Shown one piece after another: positions 6,711-14,388 of a stretch of 45,532 nt of DNA; position 1 is the first letter of the stretch, and every line of letters starts with the position of its first letter. The DNA lies in IMG/VR virus record IMGVR_UViG_3300007276_000012, positions 1-45,532 of that record, one strand, 5' to 3'. The notes under the pieces were generated by a model. The model ran no database searches. It was not told where the DNA came from and was given only the letters and a program-made list of their open reading frames with translations. The translations under genes were made by a program, and so were the position numbers. This DNA is from a virus.

Positions 6711-8790
6711 ACCAATTGTTCGCATCGTAAGACCTGAACGTTTGCGAATCTCCAGCTGCAACAGTAACACTGAGGTTTGTACCTGCCCCCAAATTATCCC
6801 CTGAGAATGGGAATACTCTCATTGTGCTGACACCTCTGTTAACCACTGTGCATTCTGACATTAGCCCGATAGCACTTGGAAGTTTGACGGAATCGTTTGA
6901 AGATACGACTGTGGATACAATGTTGGAACCTAGATTGCACTGTGCAGCACTAGCTTGACTAGCAGTTGGGCTGGCTACAATACCAGTTAACAATCTGCTG
7001 TCGCCATAGGTTGTAAAGTCGCACAAAGTAGAGAATCCTGCGTCAGCTAAGCCTGCGGTATCATTACCGATAAACTCGTTACCGCCAGCAACCAATGAAC
7101 TACCAACTACCGACACGGAAGCCGTTGCTCTGTTTAGGTTGTTCAGTATGACGTTTCGGTTTACTCTTATCTTAGAGCTCGGTCCCTCTTTGATTACAAT
7201 TGGAATGCCGTAGCCTCCAGCCTCGTTGCCGCAGTTATCAAACAGCGACTCTATGATATCCACCCTCTCACTGTTGTAAATGTTTACGGCCTCCCCCGAC
7301 GTGTACCCGCTTAGTATGAACTTATCGGCTATCGATATGCCTGAGCAGCCTCTATTCGGCAATCCAGATAACCAACCAACCCTACCAGCTTGAGGGCATA
7401 GTCGCCAAGTGTTGTCGCGCGCAGTCAGCCCTTTAACGCCGTAGTACCAAAAAGGCGCGTCTGTCGCAGACTCTACGGTGTTGCTAGTCACAATGTAGTC
7501 AGAATTAAAAAAGCTGTCGTTAGCATTAAAATCCTGAGCTTGGCTAACTTGCACTCCTCTAAAGCACCCTTTCACAGTATTGTTTGTAATTTGAATGTTT
7601 CGAGGGTCGCCGTTAGTGTAGCCCCCATTCGGTGTGATAAGGAACACTGTTATCGCGGCGACATTTCCACCGATGTTGTTAAATTTATTGCGGTCGATGT
7701 AACAGTTCTTTAGTCGTACAAAGGTGTCTCCTATGTTTGGTTCGATGTCGATAGCTCCCGGCATGTCTTGGCGGGTGCAATTCCTAAAGGTGTTACCCGT
7801 AATCCACATACCGTCGAAGTCGTTTAGTGTTATAGCGTTGCGATTGTCTTTGTTTATCCCGTCAAACACGCTATTAGTTATACGCACGTTGTTGTTTTGA
7901 GCCGCTGCTGTGGCATTACCACTTCTTACAACCACGGCATCACCTTGCCAACCAGTAAACCAACACTTGTCAATGTGTACGTCTGAAACCCCTTGCATTA
8001 GAAGTAAGTGTTTGTACTGACTGAAACTGTCAGCTACTACAGTGCCTGTGAAGTTTATCTTACTGATATGTATTCCGAATAAATTAAGTGTGGGGTCGAA
8101 TGGCGCTACAGTAGCTGTATTGAAAAACCTGTAACTTACGTCGGTTACTGTTGGGTTGAGCGGGTCGCTTAGTCGCTGGTCTACAGCGTTGATACCAGCC
8201 CCCAAACCTTCAACTCCATCCCGCCAATCTATTTGGGAGTGTATCCAAGTACCTGTGGGCACAAAGTAAGTACCTTTAACCAGTGCCGCCGCTTGCATCG
8301 CTGCGCGCATAGGAAGTGTATTGTCTGGCGCACCATCAACAGCACCAAACCCAACAATGTTGTAGACGTTCTGTTTCGGCTGGATAGTAGCTGTCGCTAC
8401 GCCTCCTGCTGGAATGGTGCCGTACCCATCCGCTGCTCCACCATCTGACACAAGAAACAGCTCGTTAGCTCGGTCGGTGACTCGCACTCTTGCGCCGACT
8501 TTGAATTTACCTGATGCAATATCAGCCACGGTACCAACGTTGCTAAACATTTGACGCATAGCATCAACACGCTGCGATGCCCCAAGTTTGTCAGGTTCAC
8601 CACTCGGTACGATACCAGCTTGCGCGAATAACTCAGCGTCAGAACCCGCGTAGTCGTTACCCCACGCAGCGTCGAGCGGCGTACCGTCCTTAGCGCCTGG
8701 TACTGACTCGTTTTTAATCGAACCATACGGATAATCCGCGTCGGCAGGATTAGCGCGTGGTGCGAACTTTTCAAAAATTTTAATTGCCAT
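6697..8790 (-). CDS. Tailspike / tail fibre with beta-helix
   Basis: 697 residues. The N-terminus (PADADYPYGSIKNES, DGTPLDAAWGNDYAG, QRVDAMRQ) is the conserved virion-attachment region of many phage fibres. From about residue 140 repeated Asn/Val/Ile-rich strands (ITNNTVKGCFRGV, ITGNTFRNC, IDRNKFNNI) indicate a right-handed parallel beta-helix, as in glycan-binding or -cleaving tailspikes. A C-terminal Gly/Ser beta-domain ends in SYDANNWFKIA. Last gene of the virion operon. No catalytic residues can be assigned from sequence alone. Confidence 0.8.
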   Translation of the reverse strand: MAIKIFEKFAPRANPADADYPYGSIKNESVPGAKDGTPLDAAWGNDYAGSDAELFAQAGIVPSGEPDKLGASQRVDAMRQMFSNVGTVADIASGKFKVGARVRVTDRANELFLVSDGGAADGYGTIPAGGVATATIQPKQNVYNIVGFGAVDGAPDNTLPMRAAMQAAALVKGTYFVPTGTWIHSQIDWRDGVEGLGAGINAVDQRLSDPLNPTVTDVSYRFFNTATVAPFDPTLNLFGIHISKINFTGTVVADSFSQYKHLLLMQGVSDVHIDKCWFTGWQGDAVVVRSGNATAAAQNNNVRITNSVFDGINKDNRNAITLNDFDGMWITGNTFRNCTRQDMPGAIDIEPNIGDTFVRLKNCYIDRNKFNNIGGNVAAITVFLITPNGGYTNGDPRNIQITNNTVKGCFRGVQVSQAQDFNANDSFFNSDYIVTSNTVESATDAPFWYYGVKGLTARDNTWRLCPQAGRVGWLSGLPNRGCSGISIADKFILSGYTSGEAVNIYNSERVDIIESLFDNCGNEAGGYGIPIVIKEGPSSKIRVNRNVILNNLNRATASVSVVGSSLVAGGNEFIGNDTAGLADAGFSTLCDFTTYGDSRLLTGIVASPTASQASAAQCNLGSNIVSTVVSSNDSVKLPSAIGLMSECTVVNRGVSTMRVFPFSGDNLGAGTNLSVTVAAGDSQTFRSYDANNWFKIA

Positions 8791-8795
8791 TGTGG

Positions 8796-9431
8796 TTATG
8801 CTCCGAAGTATAAACCAAAGTTAGCCCGTGTATCGCCCCAACTGAACGAACCACCAAACTGTGTAATTGCTGTTTCTTCAACGTACCCCAAAAACCTAAC
8901 ACCTTGTGGTCTTGGTACTACGTCAAACGTGTTAAATACAAAACGTTCAATATCTGTTAATTCCGACCCAAACGACACACTCATTGTCATATTTTCATTG
9001 TCCACGACACGTATCGGGCTTGACTCAGTGATAAAACTTAACGCAGAAGCGATACCGTCAAGCGTCGCGTCGTTGTTGTTCTTGGCGATTTTAGCACGAA
9101 TAAGTACGCGGAATATAGCGTCGCTAACTTCTTGTGATAATACTGATCCTACCGACTCGAATTGCGAATCAGCGCCACCAAATTGACAAGCGTCACCTTC
9201 ACCGCCGAAATACGTATCAGGCTCAAATACAACAAACGACTCGAACCCGCGGTCAATAACGACAATTCGACCAATCACGTCAAGTTGCGCACCGACAGCC
9301 GTGTCGATATCGTAAGACATTCTAACCGCGTCGAACGTATCGAATAGCGGTTGCGCCATTGCTGGCGTGATGTTATACCACGCAACCGCTTTGGGTTTAT
9401 CAGCGTATTGTGCGTAAATACGATTAGGCAT
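8796..9431 (-). CDS. DUF2612 baseplate/tail protein
   Basis: 211 residues. Characteristic region: LFDTFDAVRMSYDIDTAVG, then AQLDVIGRIVVIDRGFE, then FGGEGDACQFGG. DUF2612 proteins follow baseplate J in Bcep-type myoviruses and probably link the baseplate to the fibre. Overlaps the baseplate J stop by 8 bases. Confidence 0.8.
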   Translation of the reverse strand: MPNRIYAQYADKPKAVAWYNITPAMAQPLFDTFDAVRMSYDIDTAVGAQLDVIGRIVVIDRGFESFVVFEPDTYFGGEGDACQFGGADSQFESVGSVLSQEVSDAIFRVLIRAKIAKNNNDATLDGIASALSFITESSPIRVVDNENMTMSVSFGSELTDIERFVFNTFDVVPRPQGVRFLGYVEETAITQFGGSFSWGDTRANFGLYFGA

Positions 9432-10629
9432 TGATAGTCACCGCTATATTACCCGACGTCCAGCGCGACAACTCGTTAAATTCAATATTAACTTGGCCGC
9501 TGGTTAACGTGTTAACAGCTAAGCCCGTGACGTATGAGTTACCATAGGTGCCTATGACCTGGTTAATCGGTGTGTAAATACGCGATACTGGGACTTCTTC
9601 GCCAATGTCAAACCCGACAGCGTTAAATCCACATTCAACGGCTACAAGGTCGCCAGCCGCGTAATCTAAAATCGCCTGACTTATTAAATCGTCAGCGTTA
9701 CCTGGCAACGATCCGTCGTTTTGAATCGTGACAGCAATAATCATATCGATATAAGTCGGACGGCTGAACGTGATGTCTTTTTTGTTCTTAGGGTATTCAT
9801 CATACACGTCAGGAACCGTGACCGCTGTACCGCTCGCGTGCAGTTTACAACCCGGATTCTTTTTGCGGAATATAGCGAGTGCCACGTCAGTGTCAGTACC
9901 ACCGTCGACGATAGGCGCGATACTGTGTTCAGGTAATCCGTTAGCATCGGTTACGTCAGTATCGTTCTCGTAAATCACGGCGCGACGAACACCGTTTACC
10001 GCGAATATCTCACCGAGCATATTGTCAACTTGAGCGTTACCGGGGCGCGATACAGATTTGGCGCGTTCGAGTCGTAACGATGCGTCATTTTGTCGATTCG
10101 TGCCGGGTGTTGCAACCGATGCGTTCGTGACTGTTTGCCACCCACCCACAACGTTAACGATACGCGTCAACGTACCTATGTTAGCTTGTGTCGCCCCGTT
10201 GACCGTACACGTAGCGTTGACCGTAACCGTACCGCCGCCACCGATTGTGGCGTTAGTATCAATCGACCAGCGTGAACCGTCAACACGGGACTCGACTTGA
10301 CGACCAGCGATAATCACTGTGCCGGGTACGCCGCCGAGTGTTAATTCCACATTGCTCGGAGTTCCTTGACTGCGAATAGTACCTGTCAATGAGCAGATAA
10401 TATTTAAGTCGACATTCTTCGCTTTGTTCGGGTCTTTTGAGTTGTAAGCGACTTGCCCCAACTCGTCAAGATTCGTCCAAATTTCAGCGTCCGACGCTAG
10501 CTTTAAACCGTCGGGCGTCGATGGGTCTAGGTTCCATTTCGGGTCGATTGCGAGATATAACGCCCGCTCAGTATCGAACCACTGGTTTTGTGGGTATAGT
10601 ACATAACCCGTTGATGTTAGTTCGGCCAT
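9424..10629 (-). CDS. Baseplate J-like protein (Mu gp47 type)
   Basis: 401 residues. Typical central region GRQVESRVDGSRWSIDT, VNATCTVNGATQANIGTL and NDASLRLERAKSVSRPG, followed by VNGVRRAVIYENDTDV, as in baseplate wedge J proteins. Downstream of the gp25-like gene with a shared base at the stop/start, the standard order. Structural wedge of the contractile-tail baseplate. Confidence 0.85.
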   Translation of the reverse strand: MAELTSTGYVLYPQNQWFDTERALYLAIDPKWNLDPSTPDGLKLASDAEIWTNLDELGQVAYNSKDPNKAKNVDLNIICSLTGTIRSQGTPSNVELTLGGVPGTVIIAGRQVESRVDGSRWSIDTNATIGGGGTVTVNATCTVNGATQANIGTLTRIVNVVGGWQTVTNASVATPGTNRQNDASLRLERAKSVSRPGNAQVDNMLGEIFAVNGVRRAVIYENDTDVTDANGLPEHSIAPIVDGGTDTDVALAIFRKKNPGCKLHASGTAVTVPDVYDEYPKNKKDITFSRPTYIDMIIAVTIQNDGSLPGNADDLISQAILDYAAGDLVAVECGFNAVGFDIGEEVPVSRIYTPINQVIGTYGNSYVTGLAVNTLTSGQVNIEFNELSRWTSGNIAVTINA

Positions 10630-10976
10630 TACACGATCACCGTTGTTGTTTCACCTGTTGTCGTTAGTATATCAGCCGTGACGCTATATTTGCGAGTGTT
10701 GATATCAAAGTCAGTGTTAAACTCAAGTATACGAACGACCCCCTCTGTCCGAATGATTCGGTTTTTAATCGCCGCCTCTTTACTAGACAATGTACCTTCT
10801 TTACCTAAAATTGATTGATACCACGGTGTCCCGTCGGTAATATCGCGGAAATACTCACCAAGAAACAATCTGAGTCGAGTCGCTACGGTTTGCGCTATTT
10901 CTTCAACGCCACCCGTAAATTGCACACCACTTGTCACAATGTCGCCCGTGGTTGGGTCTAATCGTCTTACTGTCAT
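10629..10976 (-). CDS. Baseplate wedge protein, gp25/Mu gp46-like
   Basis: 115 residues, GGAG 9 bases before the ATG. Typical features: VATRLRLFLGEYFRDITDGTPW and a C-terminal beta-strand region ending TTGETTTVIV. Small baseplate wedge subunit encoded just before baseplate J in contractile-tail phages. Its start directly follows the spike stop. Confidence 0.75.
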   Translation of the reverse strand: MTVRRLDPTTGDIVTSGVQFTGGVEEIAQTVATRLRLFLGEYFRDITDGTPWYQSILGKEGTLSSKEAAIKNRIIRTEGVVRILEFNTDFDINTRKYSVTADILTTTGETTTVIV

Positions 10977-11735
10977 TTAAAGTGCTCCACTATTGCCAGT
11001 AACCGCATCGCCACCCGCCACGTAAGTACCTGGCGCATGAACGTGTTCTTTAACTTCTTTACCCGCTACAACTAACGACGTTGAACCCGTCACGGTTGGT
11101 GCAGTTGCGCTAACTGGTGATGATATTGCACCGGCTGGGGTGATGATAGCACCGTTAATGTTCACGGTGCCGTCGGGTGACATTGTGATGTTCCCCGCGC
11201 CATTCGTGCGTGTAATCGTTCCGTCTGGCGCGAGTGTGTCGGTTGCTGCGCCATTCGTTGATTCAATCGTGCCGTCGCCTTTAATCCAAACATAATGAGA
11301 ACCGTCAGCGTTACGAATGCGAATACCGTCGTTTGCGAAATCAGTGATCACATTGTTCAGTGAACGAATGCCTGGTAAAAAAAACGCGTCGTTAATGTCG
11401 TGAAAACGCATGATTGGATTTTCAGCAACACCACCCGTTGTTAACCATCCGTCGATACAACGTTGTGAGAATAAGATCACACCTTCATCGAGTGGGTCGA
11501 TTTGATACTCGACGACCCATTTACCACCCGCGAAATACACTGGCACTTCAATAAGCGGTGGGGGCGTGAACGACTGACCGCGTACGTCGATGCGCACAAT
11601 GCCGATTTGAACCTGTGCGAGTTGCGTTTGTGGGTCAAACGATAAGATATGGCCGGGGACAGACGTCGCGACATCCTTCATCATTTCTGAGAATGTGCGC
11701 TTGAATAGCTCGGTCATTGTCGCTGTAGTGGTCAT
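10977..11735 (-). CDS. Baseplate spike protein (gp138-N type)
   Basis: 252 residues from the ATG at 11735 (alternative ATG at 11717; neither has a strong ribosome binding site, and longer readings would run into a terminator). The N-terminal OB-type domain (PGHILSFDPQTQLAQVQIG, GVILFSQRCIDGWL) matches the gp138 spike family. Then a beta-helical needle (TIESTNGAATD, GTITRTNGAGNI, GTVNING) and an apex with VKEHVHAP, a His pair typical of metal-capped spike tips. Central membrane-piercing spike. Confidence 0.8.
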   Translation of the reverse strand: MTTTATMTELFKRTFSEMMKDVATSVPGHILSFDPQTQLAQVQIGIVRIDVRGQSFTPPPLIEVPVYFAGGKWVVEYQIDPLDEGVILFSQRCIDGWLTTGGVAENPIMRFHDINDAFFLPGIRSLNNVITDFANDGIRIRNADGSHYVWIKGDGTIESTNGAATDTLAPDGTITRTNGAGNITMSPDGTVNINGAIITPAGAISSPVSATAPTVTGSTSLVVAGKEVKEHVHAPGTYVAGGDAVTGNSGAL

Positions 11736-11773
11736 AATTACACAAGTGATGGGTATTGTTGCGAGTGTAGCAT

Positions 11774-11797
11774 AAAAAAACGCCCCAATGAAGGGGC
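11774..11797 (-). terminator. Rho-independent terminator ending the ncRNA unit
   Basis: Minus strand: GCCCC-TTCATT-GGGGC, one G, then seven T. It lies between the structured non-coding region and the spike gene, 38 bases before the spike start. Confidence 0.9.
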
Positions 11798-11921
11798 TAA
11801 AGGAGTGCTGCGGAAGTCGAGACACACAATCCGGCTTTTACGGCGACATGTAAAGTTAGCTAGTGCCTCACTAACGACGCTTGATACTCGATCGAATCTT
11901 ATTCGGCTGGTGACTTAGAAG

Positions 11922-12073
11922 CACGCCCCACGTAAGGTGAATATGCCGCATTTTACCGTGTAAATCACCATGCGAATAAAATTTTAATTTACCTCGGTTA
12001 CGTCTAACGCGACGTTACGGGGCTGCAAGGTGTCAGTGCCTTGCCACTTACGGATCACCTCCCGTGGGGCGTG
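11922..12073 (-). repeat. 17-bp two-part inverted repeat with nested hairpins
   Basis: CACGCCCCACG pairs with CGTGGGGCGTG (11 bp). After a 2x2 internal loop, AGGTGA pairs with TCACCT. The enclosed 114 nt holds GCAAGG/CCTTGC, ACGTC/GACGT and a bulged CGCAT..TTTAC/GTAAA..ATGCG hairpin. Confidence 0.85.
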
Positions 12074-12130
12074 TGCCGAGTAATGTGATGTCTGTGTGAC
12101 CAGCTAGTAATTTAAGTCAGACAATTATCA

Positions 12131-12222
12131 CATTGTGAATACCCTTCCGATTGAACGGTTCCTCAATCCTTGGCGTGGCGAGGGCTAACAGCTGCTCCCA
12201 ACTTTAAAGGGTATTCACAATG
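12131..12222 (-). repeat. Perfect 16-bp inverted repeat
   Basis: CATTGTGAATACCCTT at 12131-12146 and its exact reverse complement at 12207-12222. The 60-nt loop contains a second stem, GATTGA/TCAATC, and on the minus strand AGTTGGGAG and GTTCAATC, which resemble D-arm and T-arm sequences. Confidence 0.9.
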
Positions 12223-12248
12223 TACGCTCGTAACGTGAGCGACCCGAA

Positions 12249-12332
12249 TGTGATGGTGGGACTCGAACCCACGAATACCGTCAGCACAATGTTATTGCTA
12301 CTATCGGCGGCTTACCATTTGCGGACATTACA
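12249..12332 (-). tRNA. tRNA-like element B (degenerate)
   Basis: 84 nt. Acceptor TGTAATG/CATCACA pairs at 6 of 7 positions. The T-arm GTGGG-TTCGAGT-CCCAC is perfect. The D-arm region AAATGGTAAGC looks tRNA-like. The central hairpin TAGCA/TGCTG has a 9-nt loop, ATAACATTG, rather than a 7-nt anticodon loop. Starts 8 bases after element A. May be a decayed class II tRNA or a domain of the larger RNA. Confidence 0.4.
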
Positions 12333-12340
12333 TTGTTAAA

Positions 12341-12421
12341 GTGTCTGGTATGATTCGAACCTACACTATCGTTCACGATGTGCTACCGACAGGTCGCGAC
12401 CCCGATTAACACTACAGACAC
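12341..12421 (-). tRNA. tRNA-like element A (degenerate)
   Basis: Acceptor stem GTGTCTG/CAGACAC is perfect (7 bp). The T-loop is canonical TTCGAAT on a stem with one mismatch. U8 is present and the D-loop contains GG. An extra CAC-ATCG-TGAA-CGAT-a-GTG hairpin occupies the variable-arm place. The anticodon arm cannot be built convincingly (no U33), so no isotype is given. Flanks extend the acceptor helix to 16 bp (12415-12430 with 12332-12347), unusual for a processed tRNA. Confidence 0.4.
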
Positions 12422-12554
12422 CTTAACAATATAATAAACCGCGTGGGCGGTAACGGCTCTTTGCCAGTCAAGATTTTAAATAACGCGTCTTGTGAGAACT
12501 GTTATTATACGGGGGTAGTGCCGTTATCTACCTTTACGCGTTCACCGTACAAAC

Positions 12555-12584
12555 ATTATTAATCAATCGTGACATGCTTGTCAA
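12555..12584 (-). promoter_or_regulatory. Promoter for the ncRNA unit
   Basis: Minus strand: perfect TTGACA (12584-12579), 18-nt spacer, AATAAT (5 of 6 matches to TATAAT); TAATAA with a 17-nt spacer is the alternative. It sits 4 bases after the hub stop codon. A partial copy of the phage dyad (TTGACaagcatGTCAc) overlaps the -35. Confidence 0.65.
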
Positions 12585-12587
12585 CTG

Positions 12588-13448
12588 TTAAATTCGATAA
12601 CCTGTTATTCGTGTGCTCCACGCGTCGCCCTTTGTGTCGCCCGTGTGCGATACGCGAAATATCTTATATTCACCAACACCCGCCGATTCGGGTATGTCCA
12701 CAAAATACAAGTTGCTAAAATTGAACGTTGCTAAATCCGATTCGATTCGGTATTTACCACCGATACGAATTTTAGGATTTAGTCGGATCATAACGTCGAC
12801 GCCGACCTCGGTTATCTCTGGGATACCCTCCATGCCGGTAAACTGCGATACGACATGAGTCTCACCGTCACGAGCGAACCCTTCACGAACCACGATTACA
12901 CGCTCGTTTTCAATCACGTAATTAAACGCGTGGGTTTTAGCGAGATTGTCGAGATACACGCGCGGGTCGCCACTTAGTGCGTAACCGTATGGATACGGGT
13001 CAATGTCACTAAAATGGTCGTCGTTCATCACGATGGGGTATTCCATCGCTTTGACGCAAGCACGAATAATATCAGTCGCTTTGGTATTCTTGCCGAGCGT
13101 TTCGTTTACTTGGGTCTGGTCGTCTGTCAACTTACCGCCGCGACAAATAAGCCTCGTTATCGTGTCGGGTCCGATACGCTCGCGTAATACGTTTTGAATA
13201 GTACCGGTAAAAACGTTATCGATTGTTTCTTCATAACCAGCTTTTAACGATAATTTAGTACCACGTGTAAAAGCTTTGTTCGCTGTGTCAGCACTCAAAT
13301 TATATAAAGCAATATCGGCGTAACTTGTATAACCGCCAAAATCGTGCAGAACTTCAAACGTCGCTTTAAATTGTTGGCCGTTTGTCGCAGCGATGAAAAC
13401 CACATCGTCTAGCGCAATTTCCCATTGTCGTTTAGTGTAATTACTCAT
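12588..13448 (-). CDS. Baseplate hub protein (gp27/gpD-like)
   Basis: 286 residues. Hub features: DIALYNLSADTANKAF and TKLSLKAGYE followed by NVFTGTIQNVLRERIGPDTIT, the hub-domain pattern (local frame plus secretion-like beta barrel). Then an ATDIIRACVKAM helix and a C-terminal FRVSHTGDTKGDAWSTRI, typical of the family. Overlaps the plug gene by 8 bases. Forms the hub on which the spike sits. Confidence 0.8.
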   Translation of the reverse strand: MSNYTKRQWEIALDDVVFIAATNGQQFKATFEVLHDFGGYTSYADIALYNLSADTANKAFTRGTKLSLKAGYEETIDNVFTGTIQNVLRERIGPDTITRLICRGGKLTDDQTQVNETLGKNTKATDIIRACVKAMEYPIVMNDDHFSDIDPYPYGYALSGDPRVYLDNLAKTHAFNYVIENERVIVVREGFARDGETHVVSQFTGMEGIPEITEVGVDVMIRLNPKIRIGGKYRIESDLATFNFSNLYFVDIPESAGVGEYKIFRVSHTGDTKGDAWSTRITGYRI

Positions 13449-13740
13449 TGTCTGCTACCCATAGTAACGAGTTATCAACGCCGAGATTGTCGAGCGTCAC
13501 ATCTTCACCGACAAATACAAGTCGCCCGATATCCGCTTCGTAATTATCCGTTATTACCGCGTTCGGTTCGAGCATTGCGCCCGATATGAGCGTCACACCT
13601 TCTCGCACGATATCCACACTCCACGCTGGACCGTAAGTCGTGACGTAATTAAGCGTAAACTCTAACAGGTTATCACCGAGTTGAATCGTAAAACGTTGGT
13701 GAGCGTTAGCAGCACCGTTAAGCAATGGTATTGTGATCAT
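13441..13740 (-). CDS. Baseplate plug protein
   Basis: 99 residues. All-beta sequence: LLNGAANAHQRFTIQLGDN, LNYVTTYGPAWSVDI, VTLISGAMLEPNA and LVFVGEDVTLDNLG. This is the compact plug domain found before hub genes in Bcep-type phages. Start overlaps the preceding stop. Confidence 0.75.
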   Translation of the reverse strand: MITIPLLNGAANAHQRFTIQLGDNLLEFTLNYVTTYGPAWSVDIVREGVTLISGAMLEPNAVITDNYEADIGRLVFVGEDVTLDNLGVDNSLLWVADNE

Positions 13741-14387
13741 TAACCTAACACCCCTTGAGCTTGTGATAATGGTGCTGGAAGCGGTGCAAGCCCTTTAATC
13801 TCACCACGATTGTTTAACGCGCTAGCTTGCGATGCGCTCGGGTCGTTTGGGTTCAACTGTGACGACAACGGTTGATTTTTAGCGATTACCGTCGATAGTT
13901 CGGGGAACTCTTGTAAATCCGCTTCGAATATTAAACCCCCTTCGTTCGATGCGTCTTTGGTGCGTCGAATCCTGGCGATGACCATATTTTTGAGCTGTAT
14001 ATCACCAGCGTCAATGTCGAACGGTTCACCAGTGGTCATAAGCGTTAAAAGTAATTCGAGTGCAGAGCTTGAACGAGTTTCGTCGCTACCAGCGAGAAAA
14101 CCAGCCGACAAACCCGCAACGGTTGACAATACGCCAGAATCGAAAAAGTTAGACAACCCGCCGCCGACAAAATCGGTGAAGTTCGGACCAAGTGGTGTGT
14201 TACTAATCGCCCCGACGAGTGACCATCTGAACGGGTTTATAATACGGTGATCACTTGCGCGGGCGCCCAACTCAATGGGGTAACTCGTTAAATCCACAGT
14301 TGCTTCGAACGTATCTTCAAGAACGGCGTCAAACTCGATACCAGCTAGCGTCGGCGCTTTGGCGACAAATATATTAATCAGTGACAC
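13740..14387 (-). CDS. Dit-like tail/baseplate protein
   Basis: 215 residues from a GTG at 14387 with GAGGGGG just upstream; the longer reading from 14441 would overlap the tape measure gene by over 50 bases. The N-terminus, FDAVLEDTFEATVDLTSYPI then ELGARASDHRI, is the hallmark of Dit-like proteins (PxExG then DH). C-terminus is Pro/Ala/Gln-rich. Probably joins tube and hub. Confidence 0.65.
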   Translation of the reverse strand: MSLINIFVAKAPTLAGIEFDAVLEDTFEATVDLTSYPIELGARASDHRIINPFRWSLVGAISNTPLGPNFTDFVGGGLSNFFDSGVLSTVAGLSAGFLAGSDETRSSSALELLLTLMTTGEPFDIDAGDIQLKNMVIARIRRTKDASNEGGLIFEADLQEFPELSTVIAKNQPLSSQLNPNDPSASQASALNNRGEIKGLAPLPAPLSQAQGVLG

Positions 14388-14388
14388 G

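Larger units (their letters stand above)
11774..12547 (-). ncRNA. Candidate large structured phage ncRNA
   Basis: About 0.77 kb with no credible ORF, bounded upstream by a promoter at 12555-12584 and downstream by a terminator. Perfect or near-perfect helices on the minus strand, 5' to 3': AACGCGT (12536-12542) with 12482-12488, crossed by TAACGGC (12520-12526) with 12451-12457, a pseudoknot order; 16 bp enclosing the first tRNA-like element; 16 perfect bp 12207-12222/12131-12146; TGACTTA 12113-12119/11911-11917; 11 bp 12063-12073/11922-11932 continued by 6 bp 12055-12060/11935-11940. Smaller hairpins at 12225-12241, 12025-12044 and 11861-11873. Size, phage setting and tRNA-like parts recall GOLLD/ROOL RNAs, but no homology was tested. 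Confidence 0.7.

Noticed and set aside
12249-12421. Assigning standard isotypes to the tRNA-like elements
   Set aside because: No anticodon arm with a 7-nt loop and U33 could be built, so any isotype would be a guess.
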